64,000 nt of DNA. It comes from DATMER01 sp963741305 (GTDB lineage Bacteria > Acidobacteriota > Thermoanaerobaculia > Multivoradales > UBA5704). Of this stretch, positions 37,041 through 45,388 are shown in pieces; position 1 is the stretch's first letter; each line of letters begins with the position of its first letter. Under the pieces are notes generated by a model. The model did not search any database, was not told the DNA's origin, and was given only the letters and a program-made list of their open reading frames with translations. The position numbers were made by a program, and so were the translations under genes. Location: NCBI GenBank assembly GCA_963741305.1, contig CAVUHL010000003.1, positions 6,758,001-6,822,000 on the forward strand, written 5' to 3'.

Positions 37041-39299
37041 TTGAGCAGCTCGAGCCGTCGCCGTTCGCCGAAGCCTCTCCGGAAGAACCTCGTTCCCTCT
37101 GCCCTGTTCCTGCTCGTCCCCCTGCTGCTGGGCACCGCGTCCCAGCCGGCTATCCGGCCGCACCCCGCGGTCCCCTTCGTCGCGAAGTCCGACCGCACCG
37201 CCCTGCTCTTCGCAGAGGCGGCCGAGGCCGTGCGCCGGGACGACTGCAATGGAGCCGCCAAAACCCTCGCTCCGCTCACCGCGGGCAAGGGAGCCGAGGC
37301 CGGGTTCGCCCGTCTCGTCACCGGCTTCTACGCCCATTCCTGCCAGCAGGTAGGCCAGGCGGAGGAGCGCCTGTTCGCCGCCCAGGACCCCGACGGCCTG
37401 CTGGAAGACTGGCGGCTGTATACGCTGAGCGATGCCGCGGAAGCGCGGGGCCACACGCTCCTGGCACAGGCCTCGCTCGCCAAGCTCCTCGGCGACTATC
37501 CGGCCTCGCCGCTCCGGCCGCGGGCCCTCGCCGAGGCGGCGGAGCTCGCCTGGAAGCACGGGGATGCGCAGCGTGCCCTCGACCTCGTGGCGCAGGCCCG
37601 GCGCGAGAAGGTGTCGGGACCGGACGCCACCCGGCTGGAGAAGCTCGCCTGGCAGATCGGTGCGAACGACCTGGAAGTCCGGCGCGAAGCCGCCCGGCGC
37701 CTCCTCGCCGACTCGCCAACGGAAGCGGCCGAGCTCGCCGTGGCCGAGATTTTCCGTTCTGAAGGATCTGAAGGAGATACCGAGCTGCAGTGGGCGGCGA
37801 TCCTCACGCCCGACCAGCTCAAGCGGCGCGCCCGCTCGCTCCTCGACATCAAGCTCGACGCCAGCGCCCTGGTCGTGCTGGACGCGGCCGACGCCCGGGA
37901 CCGCGGCCTCGACTGGGCGCTGCTCAAGGCCGAGGCCATGACCCGGATCAACGAGGGCCTCGGAGCGCTGGAGCTGCTCTCCGGCCGTACCTCTTCCAGC
38001 CCGAAGCAGGTCGCAGCGCTGGAATGGGCACGTGCCCAGGCCGCGGCCGAGGTGGCGACCGCCCGCCGCGGACGGACCATGCCCTCCGTCCAGCGTCAGC
38101 AATACCTGGAGCGGTCCCACGGCCATCTGCGCAAGGTGGGGCAGATGGGAGCGGCCGATTCGGAGCTGGCGATCAAGGCCCTGCGCACCCTCTACAAGGA
38201 TCTGGCGGACGAACGCTTCGAGGAGTCGATCGAGGTACTGCGCCAGCTCCGCCGGCTCGATCCCAGGGATACGACCGGCGCCTCCCACCTCTGGCAGCGC
38301 GGCTGGCGCGAGTACAGCCGCGGCAACTTCTCGAGCGCGGTCGGCTACTGGACGGAGCTGTTCGCCCTCTATCCCGACATGAGCGACGGCCGGCGCAGCC
38401 GCTATTGGACCGCGCGCTCCTTCGAAGCCCTCGGCGAGACTGAGCGTGCCCAGCAGATCTACCGCGAGGTCGCCTCGTCGGACACCACCGACTTCTACCG
38501 CAAGAACGCCCTGACGCGCCTGCGCGGCAAGGCCCCGGCCATGGACGAGCGCAATATCGGCGATACGGAGTCCTGGCCGGACGACCCCGTCCTGCAGCGG
38601 GCGCGGCTCCTGACCGACCTCGGGCTGGAGGAGCTGGCGATCGCCGAGATGGAGCTGGTGGGTCTGCCGGGGAAGACGCAGGCGGACGGCCGCTCCCGGA
38701 AAGCCCTCGAAGCGCTGGTGCAATCCCGCAACGGAGAGCGCCGCAAGAGCATGCTCACCATCCGCGAGGCCTTCCCCGCGCTGGGCGGACCCCACCAGGC
38801 CACCCTGCCGGAGGAGGCGCGGCGCCTCTACTACCCGGTCGACTACCAGGACACGGTCCGCACCTGGGCGGCGCAGAACCGGCTGCCGCTCCACCTGGTC
38901 TACGGGATCATCCGCCAGGAGAGCGCCTTCGACACGCAAGCCCAGAGCTGGGCGGGCGCCCGCGGCCTGATGCAGCTCATGCCGGCCACGGCGCGCGAGC
39001 TGGCAGGCAAGGCCGGCCTGAGCTACTCCCACGAGAAGCTCTCGGACCCGGCCTACAACCTCCGCCTGGGCACGACCTACTTCAGCCAGGTGCTGAACAT
39101 GTTCGACAGCAACGTCGAGCTGGCCCTGGCCGGGTACAACGGCGGGCCGTACCGGATCAAGAGGCTGTGGAAGGAATCGAGCTCCAAGGAGCTCGACCGC
39201 TTCCTCGAAGGGCTCGACATCGAAGAGTCCAAGACCTACGTGAAGCGGATCCTGGTGCTGTCGGACAGCTACCGGCAGTTGTATCCCTTGCCCGGGTGA
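37041..39299 (+). CDS. slt: Soluble lytic murein transglycosylase (Slt70-like)
   Basis: The start is TTG at 37041, with GAGGAG 10 bp upstream. The 752-residue protein has a signal-anchor (about 15-35), a long helical TPR-like superhelix (about 50-560) and a C-terminal SLT domain. The catalytic Glu is Glu627 in IIRQESAFD, followed by GARGLMQLMPATA, NLRLGTTYF and ALAGYNGGP, all diagnostic. It cleaves the MurNAc-GlcNAc bond of peptidoglycan with formation of a 1,6-anhydro end, in the periplasm. A small SEGSEG duplication lies in the superhelix. Confidence 0.93.
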   Translation: MSSSSRRRSPKPLRKNLVPSALFLLVPLLLGTASQPAIRPHPAVPFVAKSDRTALLFAEAAEAVRRDDCNGAAKTLAPLTAGKGAEAGFARLVTGFYAHSCQQVGQAEERLFAAQDPDGLLEDWRLYTLSDAAEARGHTLLAQASLAKLLGDYPASPLRPRALAEAAELAWKHGDAQRALDLVAQARREKVSGPDATRLEKLAWQIGANDLEVRREAARRLLADSPTEAAELAVAEIFRSEGSEGDTELQWAAILTPDQLKRRARSLLDIKLDASALVVLDAADARDRGLDWALLKAEAMTRINEGLGALELLSGRTSSSPKQVAALEWARAQAAAEVATARRGRTMPSVQRQQYLERSHGHLRKVGQMGAADSELAIKALRTLYKDLADERFEESIEVLRQLRRLDPRDTTGASHLWQRGWREYSRGNFSSAVGYWTELFALYPDMSDGRRSRYWTARSFEALGETERAQQIYREVASSDTTDFYRKNALTRLRGKAPAMDERNIGDTESWPDDPVLQRARLLTDLGLEELAIAEMELVGLPGKTQADGRSRKALEALVQSRNGERRKSMLTIREAFPALGGPHQATLPEEARRLYYPVDYQDTVRTWAAQNRLPLHLVYGIIRQESAFDTQAQSWAGARGLMQLMPATARELAGKAGLSYSHEKLSDPAYNLRLGTTYFSQVLNMFDSNVELALAGYNGGPYRIKRLWKESSSKELDRFLEGLDIEESKTYVKRILVLSDSYRQLYPLPG

Positions 39300-39310
39300 G
39301 GCTATCTGAA

Positions 39311-39529
39311 GCCCTCACCCCCAGCCCCTCTCCCGGCCGCACACCTGGACCCCCGGGAGAGGGGGGCGCGCAAGCTCCGGCGTCCTCTCCATCTGTGGCT
39401 CGGTCGAGGAAGCGGCTTGGCTTTCTTCTCCGGGCAAGCCACGTATGGCAAGACCGGTGGATCTCGCGCCCTCCCCTCTCCCGGGGGTCCGGGTGTGCGG
39501 CCGGGAGAGGGGTCGGGGGTGAGGGCTCT
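39311..39529. repeat. Inverted-repeat pair with arms of about 56 bp
   Basis: The left arm (39311-39366, beginning GCCCTCACCCCCAGCCCCTC) and the right arm (39473-39529) are nearly perfect reverse complements, sharing CTCTCCCGGCCGCACACC and GGACCCCCGGGAGAGGGG. The 100-bp centre has no independent gene. The right arm runs into the start of the sulfatase-fold gene and contributes its start codon. Related fragments (CCCTCACTCTCC, GGGGAGAGGGGG) lie at 63029-63056. Confidence 0.85.
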
Positions 39530-40955
39530 CCTCTTCCTTTTGCTCCTCACCGCCTGCGCCCCCGACTACCCCCACGACGGCCCCATCGTCCTCATCACCC
39601 TGGACTCCCTGCGGGCAGACGCCGTGGAGGGCCTCGGGGGCGAGCCCGGGCTCACTCCCCGCATGGACGAGCTGATCCGGGAAGCGGACTGGGCCGGGCC
39701 GGCCATCGCGTCGTCGAGCTGGGAAGGGTCCACGATGGCCACCATCTTCACCGGATTGCGCCCCTGGCAGCACCAGGTGCTCTTCCAGGGGCGCGCGCGC
39801 CTCTCCCCGGCCCTGATCACCCTCGCCGAGGCGCTGAAGGCCGCCGGCTACAAGACGGCGGGGCACTGGAGCGGGCAGTGGAACAGCCACACCTTCGGCT
39901 TCAACCAGGGCTTCGACGCCTTCCAGAACTACGGCAAGGGCGCCCGCCTGATGGAGCGGCTGAGGGGGATCGAGGATGAGCGGCAATTCGTCTGGGCGCA
40001 CCTGCCCGAGCCCGCGGCGCCCTATGTCCGCAACAACGCGTTCATCCCGCGGCTCGGCCGCCAGCCGCCGCAGCTCCCGCGCAAGATCCTTCCCATGGAG
40101 ATCGAGCGCTGGTTCGATCCGGCCACCCCGCTGCCGCTCAACCAGCGGCGGCGGCTCTGGGCCATGTACTGCCTCAACGTGGCCTCGGCCGACGAGCAGC
40201 TTGGCCGGCTCCTCGACGCGCTGCGCGCCAGCGGCCAGTGGGACCGGACGCTGCTCGTGGTGACCGCCAACCACGGCGAAGAGTTCGGCGAGAAGGGGCA
40301 GATCCTCCACGGCGGAAACCTCGGCCGCCAGCTCCTGGAAGTGCCACTTATCGTCAAGCTGCCGGCGGGCTTCGAGCGCGAGATCCGCATGCCCAAGCGG
40401 CAGCGCGTGCCGACGACCCGGATCTGGGCCACGCTCGTCGTGGCAGCCGGTGGCGAAGTCCCGCCGGCAGCGGCGCCCAGCCTCTTCCGCCAATCGAACG
40501 TGCCCGCCGTGTCCGAGCTCTATCTGACCAACGGCACGAACCGCTTCTCCCTGGTCGAGGGGGACGACCAGCTCCTCTGGGAGTCCCGCTTCGCGCCGCC
40601 CGAGGCCGGCTACTACCTGGCGCGCATGGCATTCCGTTCCAAGGAGTCGCGCGAGCAGTTGCAGGAGCCTCCCAGGGCCGTGTTCACCCGCCTGCGCGAC
40701 CGCTTCTCTTCCACGCTCCCCCTGCATGGGATCGGGGCTCCGCAGCTCGAGCTGGAGCGCTGGACTGCCCGCGGGACGCGTCCGGTGAGCGACCCCCTCA
40801 GGACGCGGGAGATGGCGGCGCGGCTGGTCCGGGCCTGGGGCACGTTCGTGCCCGACGAGCTGCCGCTGTCGCAGGAAGCGCACGAATGGGCCGAGGTCGG
40901 GGGCGAGAAGGCGCGCAAGCCGGGCAAGCAGGCCACCCGGAAGAAGGAACGCTGA
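39519..40955 (+). CDS. Sulfatase/alkaline-phosphatase-superfamily lipoprotein
   Basis: I place the start at GTG 39519 because it gives a lipoprotein signal (VRALLFLLLLTAC); the longer frame from 39417 would translate the inverted repeat. The 478-residue protein has the superfamily N-terminal block PIVLITLDSLRAD, SSSWEGSTMATIFTGL at the nucleophile position, and VVTANHGEEFGEKG with HGG near the second metal site. There is no CxPSR/SxPSR formylglycine motif, so it is not a classical formylglycine sulfatase. It is more likely a phosphoester- or phosphonate-type hydrolase or phosphotransferase on the cell surface. The C-terminus is Lys-rich. Confidence 0.85.
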   Translation: MRALLFLLLLTACAPDYPHDGPIVLITLDSLRADAVEGLGGEPGLTPRMDELIREADWAGPAIASSSWEGSTMATIFTGLRPWQHQVLFQGRARLSPALITLAEALKAAGYKTAGHWSGQWNSHTFGFNQGFDAFQNYGKGARLMERLRGIEDERQFVWAHLPEPAAPYVRNNAFIPRLGRQPPQLPRKILPMEIERWFDPATPLPLNQRRRLWAMYCLNVASADEQLGRLLDALRASGQWDRTLLVVTANHGEEFGEKGQILHGGNLGRQLLEVPLIVKLPAGFEREIRMPKRQRVPTTRIWATLVVAAGGEVPPAAAPSLFRQSNVPAVSELYLTNGTNRFSLVEGDDQLLWESRFAPPEAGYYLARMAFRSKESREQLQEPPRAVFTRLRDRFSSTLPLHGIGAPQLELERWTARGTRPVSDPLRTREMAARLVRAWGTFVPDELPLSQEAHEWAEVGGEKARKPGKQATRKKER

Positions 40956-40993
40956 TATATACTGACAAGCCGCCCCCTGGCGGGCTATTTTCC

Positions 40994-41066
40994 GGGTCCA
41001 TAGCTCAGCGGTTAGAGCATCCGGCTCATAACCGGCAGGTCTCTGGTTCGAATCCAGGTGGACCCA
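40994..41066 (+). tRNA. tRNA with CAU anticodon (Met; Ile2 not excluded)
   Basis: The 73-nt sequence folds as a cloverleaf: acceptor GGGTCCA/TGGACCC, D arm GCTC...GAGC, anticodon loop CTCATAA and T loop TTCGAAT with stem TCTGG/CCAGG. The first pair of the anticodon stem (U-C) is mismatched. CCA is not encoded. A TATACT box at 40958-40963 could be its -10. A CAU anticodon can be Met or lysidine-modified Ile; I favour elongator Met. Confidence 0.93.
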
Positions 41067-41166
41067 CTTCGCAGGCGAACCCGGCGCGAAGAGCCTCCCC
41101 CCTTCGACGGCACACGCCGGGCGCGCGGCCTGCCCTGTCTTTTGGAGAGGAGAACTGACCCCATCT

Positions 41167-41913
41167 ATGAATCAAAACCTCGAAACCATCGTGGAACTGC
41201 AAGCCGCTCTCAACCATCTGCGTGATGCCGAGCGGCGGCTCCACGGCATTCCGGACTGGATGCGTGAGCTTCACGAAGAGCACACATCGAGAAAGGCCGA
41301 GATCGATGAGATCGAGAAGGCGGTCGAAGAAGCCGCAAGGGAGCGGCGGACCGCCGAAGCGACCGCCTCGGACGCCCAGGAAAAGCTGAAGAAGTACCAG
41401 CAGCAGATCAACCGGGTCAGCACCCAGCGCGAATACGGCGCACTCCTCCAGGAAATCGACACCGTCAAGAGCCAGATCTCCGGCTCCGAGGAGAAGGCGC
41501 TGTCGTCGCTGGAGCTCCACGAAAAAGCGCAGAAAGACCTCGAGGAGAGGCGCGAGGGCTTCCGCGACTTGCAGGGGCGCTACGCCACCGAGCTCGCCCG
41601 CTGGGAATCCGAAAAGCCCGCCGTGACCCAGCAGGTCACCGACCTCAAGGCCCGCATTGCCGAGCTCCGCGGCAAGCTCCCGCGCGGTTTTGTCTCCCAG
41701 TTCGAGCGCATCCTGGACCGCTACCCGAGCGGTGCCCTGGCCTCCGTCCGGCTGATCGAGCGGCCCGGAGGCAAGGGGCAGCGCGAGTGGCACTGCGCGG
41801 CCTGCAACTACCGGGTCCGGCCGCAATCCGTGGTCGAGATCCGCAACGGCACCGGCCTCGTGCAGTGCGACAGCTGCAAGCGCATCCTCTACCTGGAGGC
41901 CGAGCCGGCCTGA
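41167..41913 (+). CDS. Coiled-coil C4-type zinc-ribbon protein (DUF164/CdsZ family)
   Basis: This 248-residue protein is a long antiparallel coiled coil (about 5-190) ending in a zinc ribbon with Cys210, Cys213, Cys234 and Cys237 (CAAC, CDSC). The block VSTQREYGALLQEIDTVKSQIS is typical of the family. Members are thought to bind nucleic acid or chaperone cargo, but the role in most bacteria is unsettled. Its stop overlaps the start of the yggS gene (TGATG), so the two are coupled. Confidence 0.88.
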   Translation: MNQNLETIVELQAALNHLRDAERRLHGIPDWMRELHEEHTSRKAEIDEIEKAVEEAARERRTAEATASDAQEKLKKYQQQINRVSTQREYGALLQEIDTVKSQISGSEEKALSSLELHEKAQKDLEERREGFRDLQGRYATELARWESEKPAVTQQVTDLKARIAELRGKLPRGFVSQFERILDRYPSGALASVRLIERPGGKGQREWHCAACNYRVRPQSVVEIRNGTGLVQCDSCKRILYLEAEPA

Positions 41914-42623
41914 TGCCGGACATCGCGGACCGGTTTCTTCAGATCACGCGCCGCATCGAGGAGGCCTGCCACCGCTCCGGCCGGCGTCCTGAAGAAGTCG
42001 TCCTCGTCGGCGCCAGCAAGACCCAGCCCGCCACGGTCCTCGCCGAGGCCTGGCGAGCGGGCCTGCGGGTCTTTGGCGAGAACCGCGTCCAGGAGGCGGT
42101 CGCCAAGAGCCGCGAGCTCGCCGACCCCGACATGGGAACAACTATTGAGTGGCACCTGATCGGGCCGCTGCAGTCCAACAAGGTCAAGCCCGCGCTCGAC
42201 CTCTTCCGGACCGTGCACTCCATCGACCGGCCGCGGATCGCCGAGGCGCTCGACCAGGAGGCAGGCCGCCGCGGCCTGAAGGTCTCCGGCTTGCTGGAGG
42301 TCAACCTCGGCAACGAAGAGACCAAGCACGGCTTCTCTCCCGGCGGGCTCGCCGAAGCCGTCCGTCCGCTGGCCGGCCTGGAGCACCTGAAGATCGTGGG
42401 GCTCATGGCCATCCCTCCCGAGGCGGACGACCCGGAGGGATCCCGGCCCTGGTTCCGCAGGCTGCGGGAGCTGCGCGACGAGCTGGGGTCTCGGCCGGAG
42501 TGGCCGGGCTTCCCCGGCTGGCTCTCGATGGGCATGAGCCACGACTTCGAAGTGGCCGTCGAGGAAGGCGCCACCCACGTCCGCGTGGGCACCTCCCTGT
42601 TCGGGCCTAGACAGAAGGGATAG
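41913..42623 (+). CDS. yggS: Pyridoxal phosphate homeostasis protein YggS/PLPBP
   Basis: The 236-residue protein begins at the ATG that shares its A with the preceding stop. It is a single TIM-barrel of the alanine-racemase N-terminal fold. Lys36 in LVGASKTQP binds PLP, and FGENRVQEA, WHLIGPLQSNK, SIDR, VNLGNEETKHGF, GLMAIPP and LSMGMSHDFEVAVEEGATHVRVGTSLFG are all family blocks. It buffers free PLP and affects amino-acid metabolism. A DivIVA-like gene follows 58 bp downstream, as in many bacteria. Confidence 0.95.
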   Translation: MPDIADRFLQITRRIEEACHRSGRRPEEVVLVGASKTQPATVLAEAWRAGLRVFGENRVQEAVAKSRELADPDMGTTIEWHLIGPLQSNKVKPALDLFRTVHSIDRPRIAEALDQEAGRRGLKVSGLLEVNLGNEETKHGFSPGGLAEAVRPLAGLEHLKIVGLMAIPPEADDPEGSRPWFRRLRELRDELGSRPEWPGFPGWLSMGMSHDFEVAVEEGATHVRVGTSLFGPRQKG

Positions 42624-42681
42624 CGGGTATTCATGCTAGGATAGCTATCTCTTTCCCGAAGGTTCGTACCAGGAGGTCTGT

Positions 42682-43194
42682 ATGGCACTCGCTCCGATCG
42701 ACATCCAGAAGATGCGTTTCAACCAGCGTATGAGGGGTTTCGACACCACGGAGGTGGAGGGTTTCCTCGTCCTGATGGCCGAGGAGCTGGCCGGACGGCT
42801 GGCCCAGATCGAGAAGCTGGACCGCGAGAACAAGTACTACCGCCAGCGCCTGGAAGAGACGATGCAGCGCGAGCACCAGCTCCAGCAGACGCTCCTGCGG
42901 GCCCAGAAGGTATCGGACGAGATCACCAACAACGCCCGCCGCGAGGCCGAGCTGACCGTCAAGGAGGCCGAGATGATGGCCGACAAGATCGTGCAGCAGG
43001 CCATCGACCAGTCGACCCGCATCGAGGGCAAGATCGGCGAGCTGCGCATGCAGCGCCGCGAGCTGCAGCTCAAGTTCAAGAACACGCTCGACTACTTCCA
43101 GCGCAGCCTGGAGGCGGAGATGGACGACGAGCAGAACAACGCCACCGTCCACACCCTCCCGCGCAGGAAGAAGGAACTGGCCAGGGAAGCCTGA
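42682..43194 (+). CDS. DivIVA-domain protein
   Basis: A strong AGGAGGT precedes the ATG. The 170-residue protein opens with the DivIVA lipid-binding segment (APIDIQKMRFNQRMRGFDTTEVEGFL) and continues as coiled coil to the end. DivIVA proteins bind curved membrane at poles and septa and organise division or wall growth. It is short compared with Gram-positive DivIVA. Confidence 0.9.
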   Translation: MALAPIDIQKMRFNQRMRGFDTTEVEGFLVLMAEELAGRLAQIEKLDRENKYYRQRLEETMQREHQLQQTLLRAQKVSDEITNNARREAELTVKEAEMMADKIVQQAIDQSTRIEGKIGELRMQRRELQLKFKNTLDYFQRSLEAEMDDEQNNATVHTLPRRKKELAREA

Positions 43195-43195
43195 T

Positions 43196-43483
43196 TTGGA
43201 GATACCTACGCCGCCGGAGACCACCCGCCGGCTCTTCCCCGGCTACGCCGATGCCGATCTAGCCGCGGGTCTCCCCTTCCTGATCGCCCGCCTTCTGGAA
43301 GACGGCGACGAGGCCGACCTCCGCTGGCTCACCCGCAGCGTCCCCGAAACCGAGCTCGCCGCCTGGCTGCAACAACGCGGCGGACGGCAGCTCTCCATCC
43401 GCAGCCGCGCCTTCTGGGAGGCGGTGCTGGACCGGCCGGCTGGCGGCGAGGTCCCGGTCCGGAGCGCACTATGGCCTCTCTGA
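43196..43483 (+). CDS. Small protein paired with a nucleotidyltransferase, probable antitoxin
   Basis: This 95-residue ORF starts with TTG 1 bp after the divIVA stop and overlaps the next gene by 13 bp. The sequence (RRLFPGYADADLAAG, LIARLLEDGDEADLRWLTR, ELAAWLQQRGGRQLSIRSRAFWEAVL) matches the pattern of small proteins commonly encoded in front of AbiEii-type nucleotidyltransferases. It has no recognisable DNA-binding motif. The antitoxin role is inference from position. Confidence 0.65.
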   Translation: MEIPTPPETTRRLFPGYADADLAAGLPFLIARLLEDGDEADLRWLTRSVPETELAAWLQQRGGRQLSIRSRAFWEAVLDRPAGGEVPVRSALWPL

Positions 43484-44145
43484 CCCTGGAGCACACCGAG
43501 TCGCTCTCCCCCCGAGCGCAGGAGTTGCTGGCGAAGCTCGCCTCCCGCCCCTGGGCCGACGACTTCTACCTCGCCGGCTCCGCCGCCCTGGCCCTGTACA
43601 CAGGCCACCGTCCGGTCCGCGACCTGGACCTCATGGGCGGAACGAACCGCCTGGTCAGCCCCGACCGCCGGGACCTCCTGGGCGACCTGCTGGCCATGGC
43701 TCCCGATACGGAGGTGGAGACGGCCCGCGACGGCTACCTCTTCGTCCGCCTCCAGGGTGGGGTGGGCCTGCGCCTCTACTACTACCCCTATCCGCTGATC
43801 GAGCCGTTCGAAGACCTTTCCGGCCTGTCGGTGATCTCGGCCGTGGACCTCGGCCTCATGAAGCTCGGCGCCATCATCAGCCGCGGGACGCGGCGGGACT
43901 TCGTGGACCTCTACCTGCTCTGCCGCGCCCTGCCGTTGGCCGAGTTGCTCCACCGGGCCGAGGACAAGTTCGGCCACGTCAGGGACTTCCCCCTCCAGGC
44001 GCTCAAAGGTTTGGCCGACCTCTCCCAGATCGAAGGAGAGCCCATGCCGAGGCTGGCGCTCTCCCTGGAGTGGGAGGAAGTGGAGGCCTGGGTGCGGAGC
44101 GAGGTCCGCGATCTGGGCCGGGCGCGGGTAGGGTTGGGCGAGTGA
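43471..44145 (+). CDS. Nucleotidyltransferase, AbiEii/AbiGii-like toxin
   Basis: The 224-residue protein carries the nucleotidyltransferase core DDFYLAGSAALALYTGHRPVRDLDLMGG, in which the G-S helix and DLD metal ligands are recognisable. A helical region follows, with SAVDLGLMKLGAIISRGTRRDFVDLYLL, a hallmark of AbiEii-like proteins. Such enzymes act as toxins in type IV-like or NTP-transferring systems, some with phage-defence activity. It overlaps the small upstream ORF, which suggests a two-gene toxin-antitoxin unit. Confidence 0.85.
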   Translation: MASLTLEHTESLSPRAQELLAKLASRPWADDFYLAGSAALALYTGHRPVRDLDLMGGTNRLVSPDRRDLLGDLLAMAPDTEVETARDGYLFVRLQGGVGLRLYYYPYPLIEPFEDLSGLSVISAVDLGLMKLGAIISRGTRRDFVDLYLLCRALPLAELLHRAEDKFGHVRDFPLQALKGLADLSQIEGEPMPRLALSLEWEEVEAWVRSEVRDLGRARVGLGE

Positions 44146-44152
44146 ATCAGCC

Positions 44153-44664
44153 CTAGGACCGTTCTACTTCCTCGATGACATCGTTGAGAAGATTCGCGCG
44201 GATGTGGAGGGTGGAACGTGAAGGGATGTCTCGAAGAGTTGCAAGGACTGCGGCCTTTGTGCGTCTCCCCAGGCGCCTTGCGCGCAAGAGCACGCCCAAG
44301 CTGCCTGAGACCGAAAGCCAAGGGCCTTGGCGGCCAGCCTCGCGGCGGCATCGTCCGTCAAGAGCAAGGCGTTTGGGTCACGATCCATGAGGCTGAGCGC
44401 CGCCTGCTCCCCTGAATCCAGAGAAAACGCTTTAACGAGCGCCTTGAAGTGTGGGTCCGTGGAAACCTTTACCGGAACGTAGCGGACCGAAAGCCTGGGA
44501 GCGTCCAGCGCATCTGGTCGGTGGCGTAAGACCTCTTTTTGTACCTGTTCAGGGATCAAGACGGCCTGGAAGTCCTGGAGAAGGTCGAGGCAGCCGATTT
44601 CGGCCAAATGAATCAGGGGACCCGCGTCACAAATCGCAATGGGCCAAGCCTCAATCTCGGCCAC
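44153..44664 (-). pseudogene. PIN-domain toxin (DUF3368 type), frameshifted
   Basis: From a GTG at 44664, overlapping the antitoxin stop by 14 bp, the frame reads WPIAICDAGPLIHLAEIG, then DSGEQAALSL and LLLTDDAAARLAAKALGFR, which are the acidic-site blocks of a DUF3368 PIN nuclease. Near 44311 the frame breaks. In the next frame the expected ending resumes (SGSLGVLLRAR..., then ANLLNDVIEEVER) and stops at 44153-44155. One missing base explains this. The first-frame ORF continues to 44164 as nonsense. Either a decayed toxin or an assembly error. Confidence 0.75.
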
Positions 44665-44863
44665 GAAGGCCCCATTCCAAGTCCTCGCGGAGGAGCCCTT
44701 CCATAAGCTCCTCTCGGTGCGAGTCGAGGAATCGCCGCAGGGCATCGAGCACGACGTCATCGACACTCCGAAACCAGCCGGTGTTGACGAGCGACTGCAT
44801 CTCAGCGAAGAGCTGGGCCGGGATTTCCGCCTCGATGCGCTGAGTACGAGCCTTGGCTTCCAT
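44651..44863 (-). CDS. Ribbon-helix-helix-like antitoxin
   Basis: This 70-residue protein (QRIEAEIPAQLFAEMQSLVNTGWFRSVDDVVLDALRRFL) has the strand and two helices of a ribbon-helix-helix protein of the ParD/CopG kind, and an acidic tail. GGAG precedes the ATG. It overlaps the PIN gene downstream, the usual antitoxin-first order. Its reading frame is intact although the toxin appears broken. Confidence 0.8.
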   Translation of the reverse strand: MEAKARTQRIEAEIPAQLFAEMQSLVNTGWFRSVDDVVLDALRRFLDSHREELMEGLLREDLEWGLRGRD

Positions 44864-44949
44864 AGTCGCTCCAGTTTAGCAGAGGACCAGCGGAGAGCCT
44901 GAGCACCCTCTTGCAATGCTACGCGCATTCAGTTGTAATCGTGCACGTC

Positions 44950-45387
44950 ATGACTCGCGACGAATACGAACGGCGCAAGCAGCGGATCGAGGAGCAGCTT
45001 CGGGCAGGCATCGAGCTGATGGAGTCAGCCCACCGGGCCCAGATGCGGGCCTTGGACCTGGTCTGGATGGTCCAGGCCGAGGAGGACGCGGAGGCCCCTC
45101 CGCTGCCTCCCGCTCAGGAGACACTCCGGCCCCCCGACAAGCCCCGGCGGAGGAGCGCCCCGGAGGTGGACGCCGATGTCCGCGAGGCGTTCGCGAGCTT
45201 GCCCGAGAAGTTCACGCGCGGCGACGTATGCGAGGCGCTCGGTTACGAGCCGGATCGCGGCGCCCTCTACCGGGTTCTCCAGGATCTGACCCGATCCGGC
45301 GCCCTCCGAGTCGAGGCTCCCGGCGGCGGCCAGAGGGCCACGACCTATCGCAAGACCGGCGCGGCTCCTTCCCCCGTGCACGAGTGA
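44950..45387 (+). CDS. Coiled-coil protein with C-terminal winged-helix domain
   Basis: I choose the ATG at 44950 (MTRDEYERRKQRIEEQ), since homology-like helical sequence begins there. The 145-residue product has an N-terminal coiled coil (about 1-45), a Pro-rich linker and a C-terminal domain (FTRGDVCEALGYEPDRGALYRVLQDLTRSGALRVE) that looks like a winged helix. It is probably a DNA-binding regulator. A degenerate 21-bp array begins 2 bp after its stop. Confidence 0.65.
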   Translation: MTRDEYERRKQRIEEQLRAGIELMESAHRAQMRALDLVWMVQAEEDAEAPPLPPAQETLRPPDKPRRRSAPEVDADVREAFASLPEKFTRGDVCEALGYEPDRGALYRVLQDLTRSGALRVEAPGGGQRATTYRKTGAAPSPVHE

Positions 45388-45388
45388 C

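Noticed and set aside
39417..39518. Longer sulfatase start giving a non-lipoprotein N-terminus
   Set aside because: These codons read through the inverted repeat (PSPGGPGVRPGEG) and separate the lipobox from the N-terminus.
41067..41091. CTTCGC/GCGAAG hairpin after the tRNA as a terminator
   Set aside because: The stem is only 6 bp with a long loop and no T-run follows.
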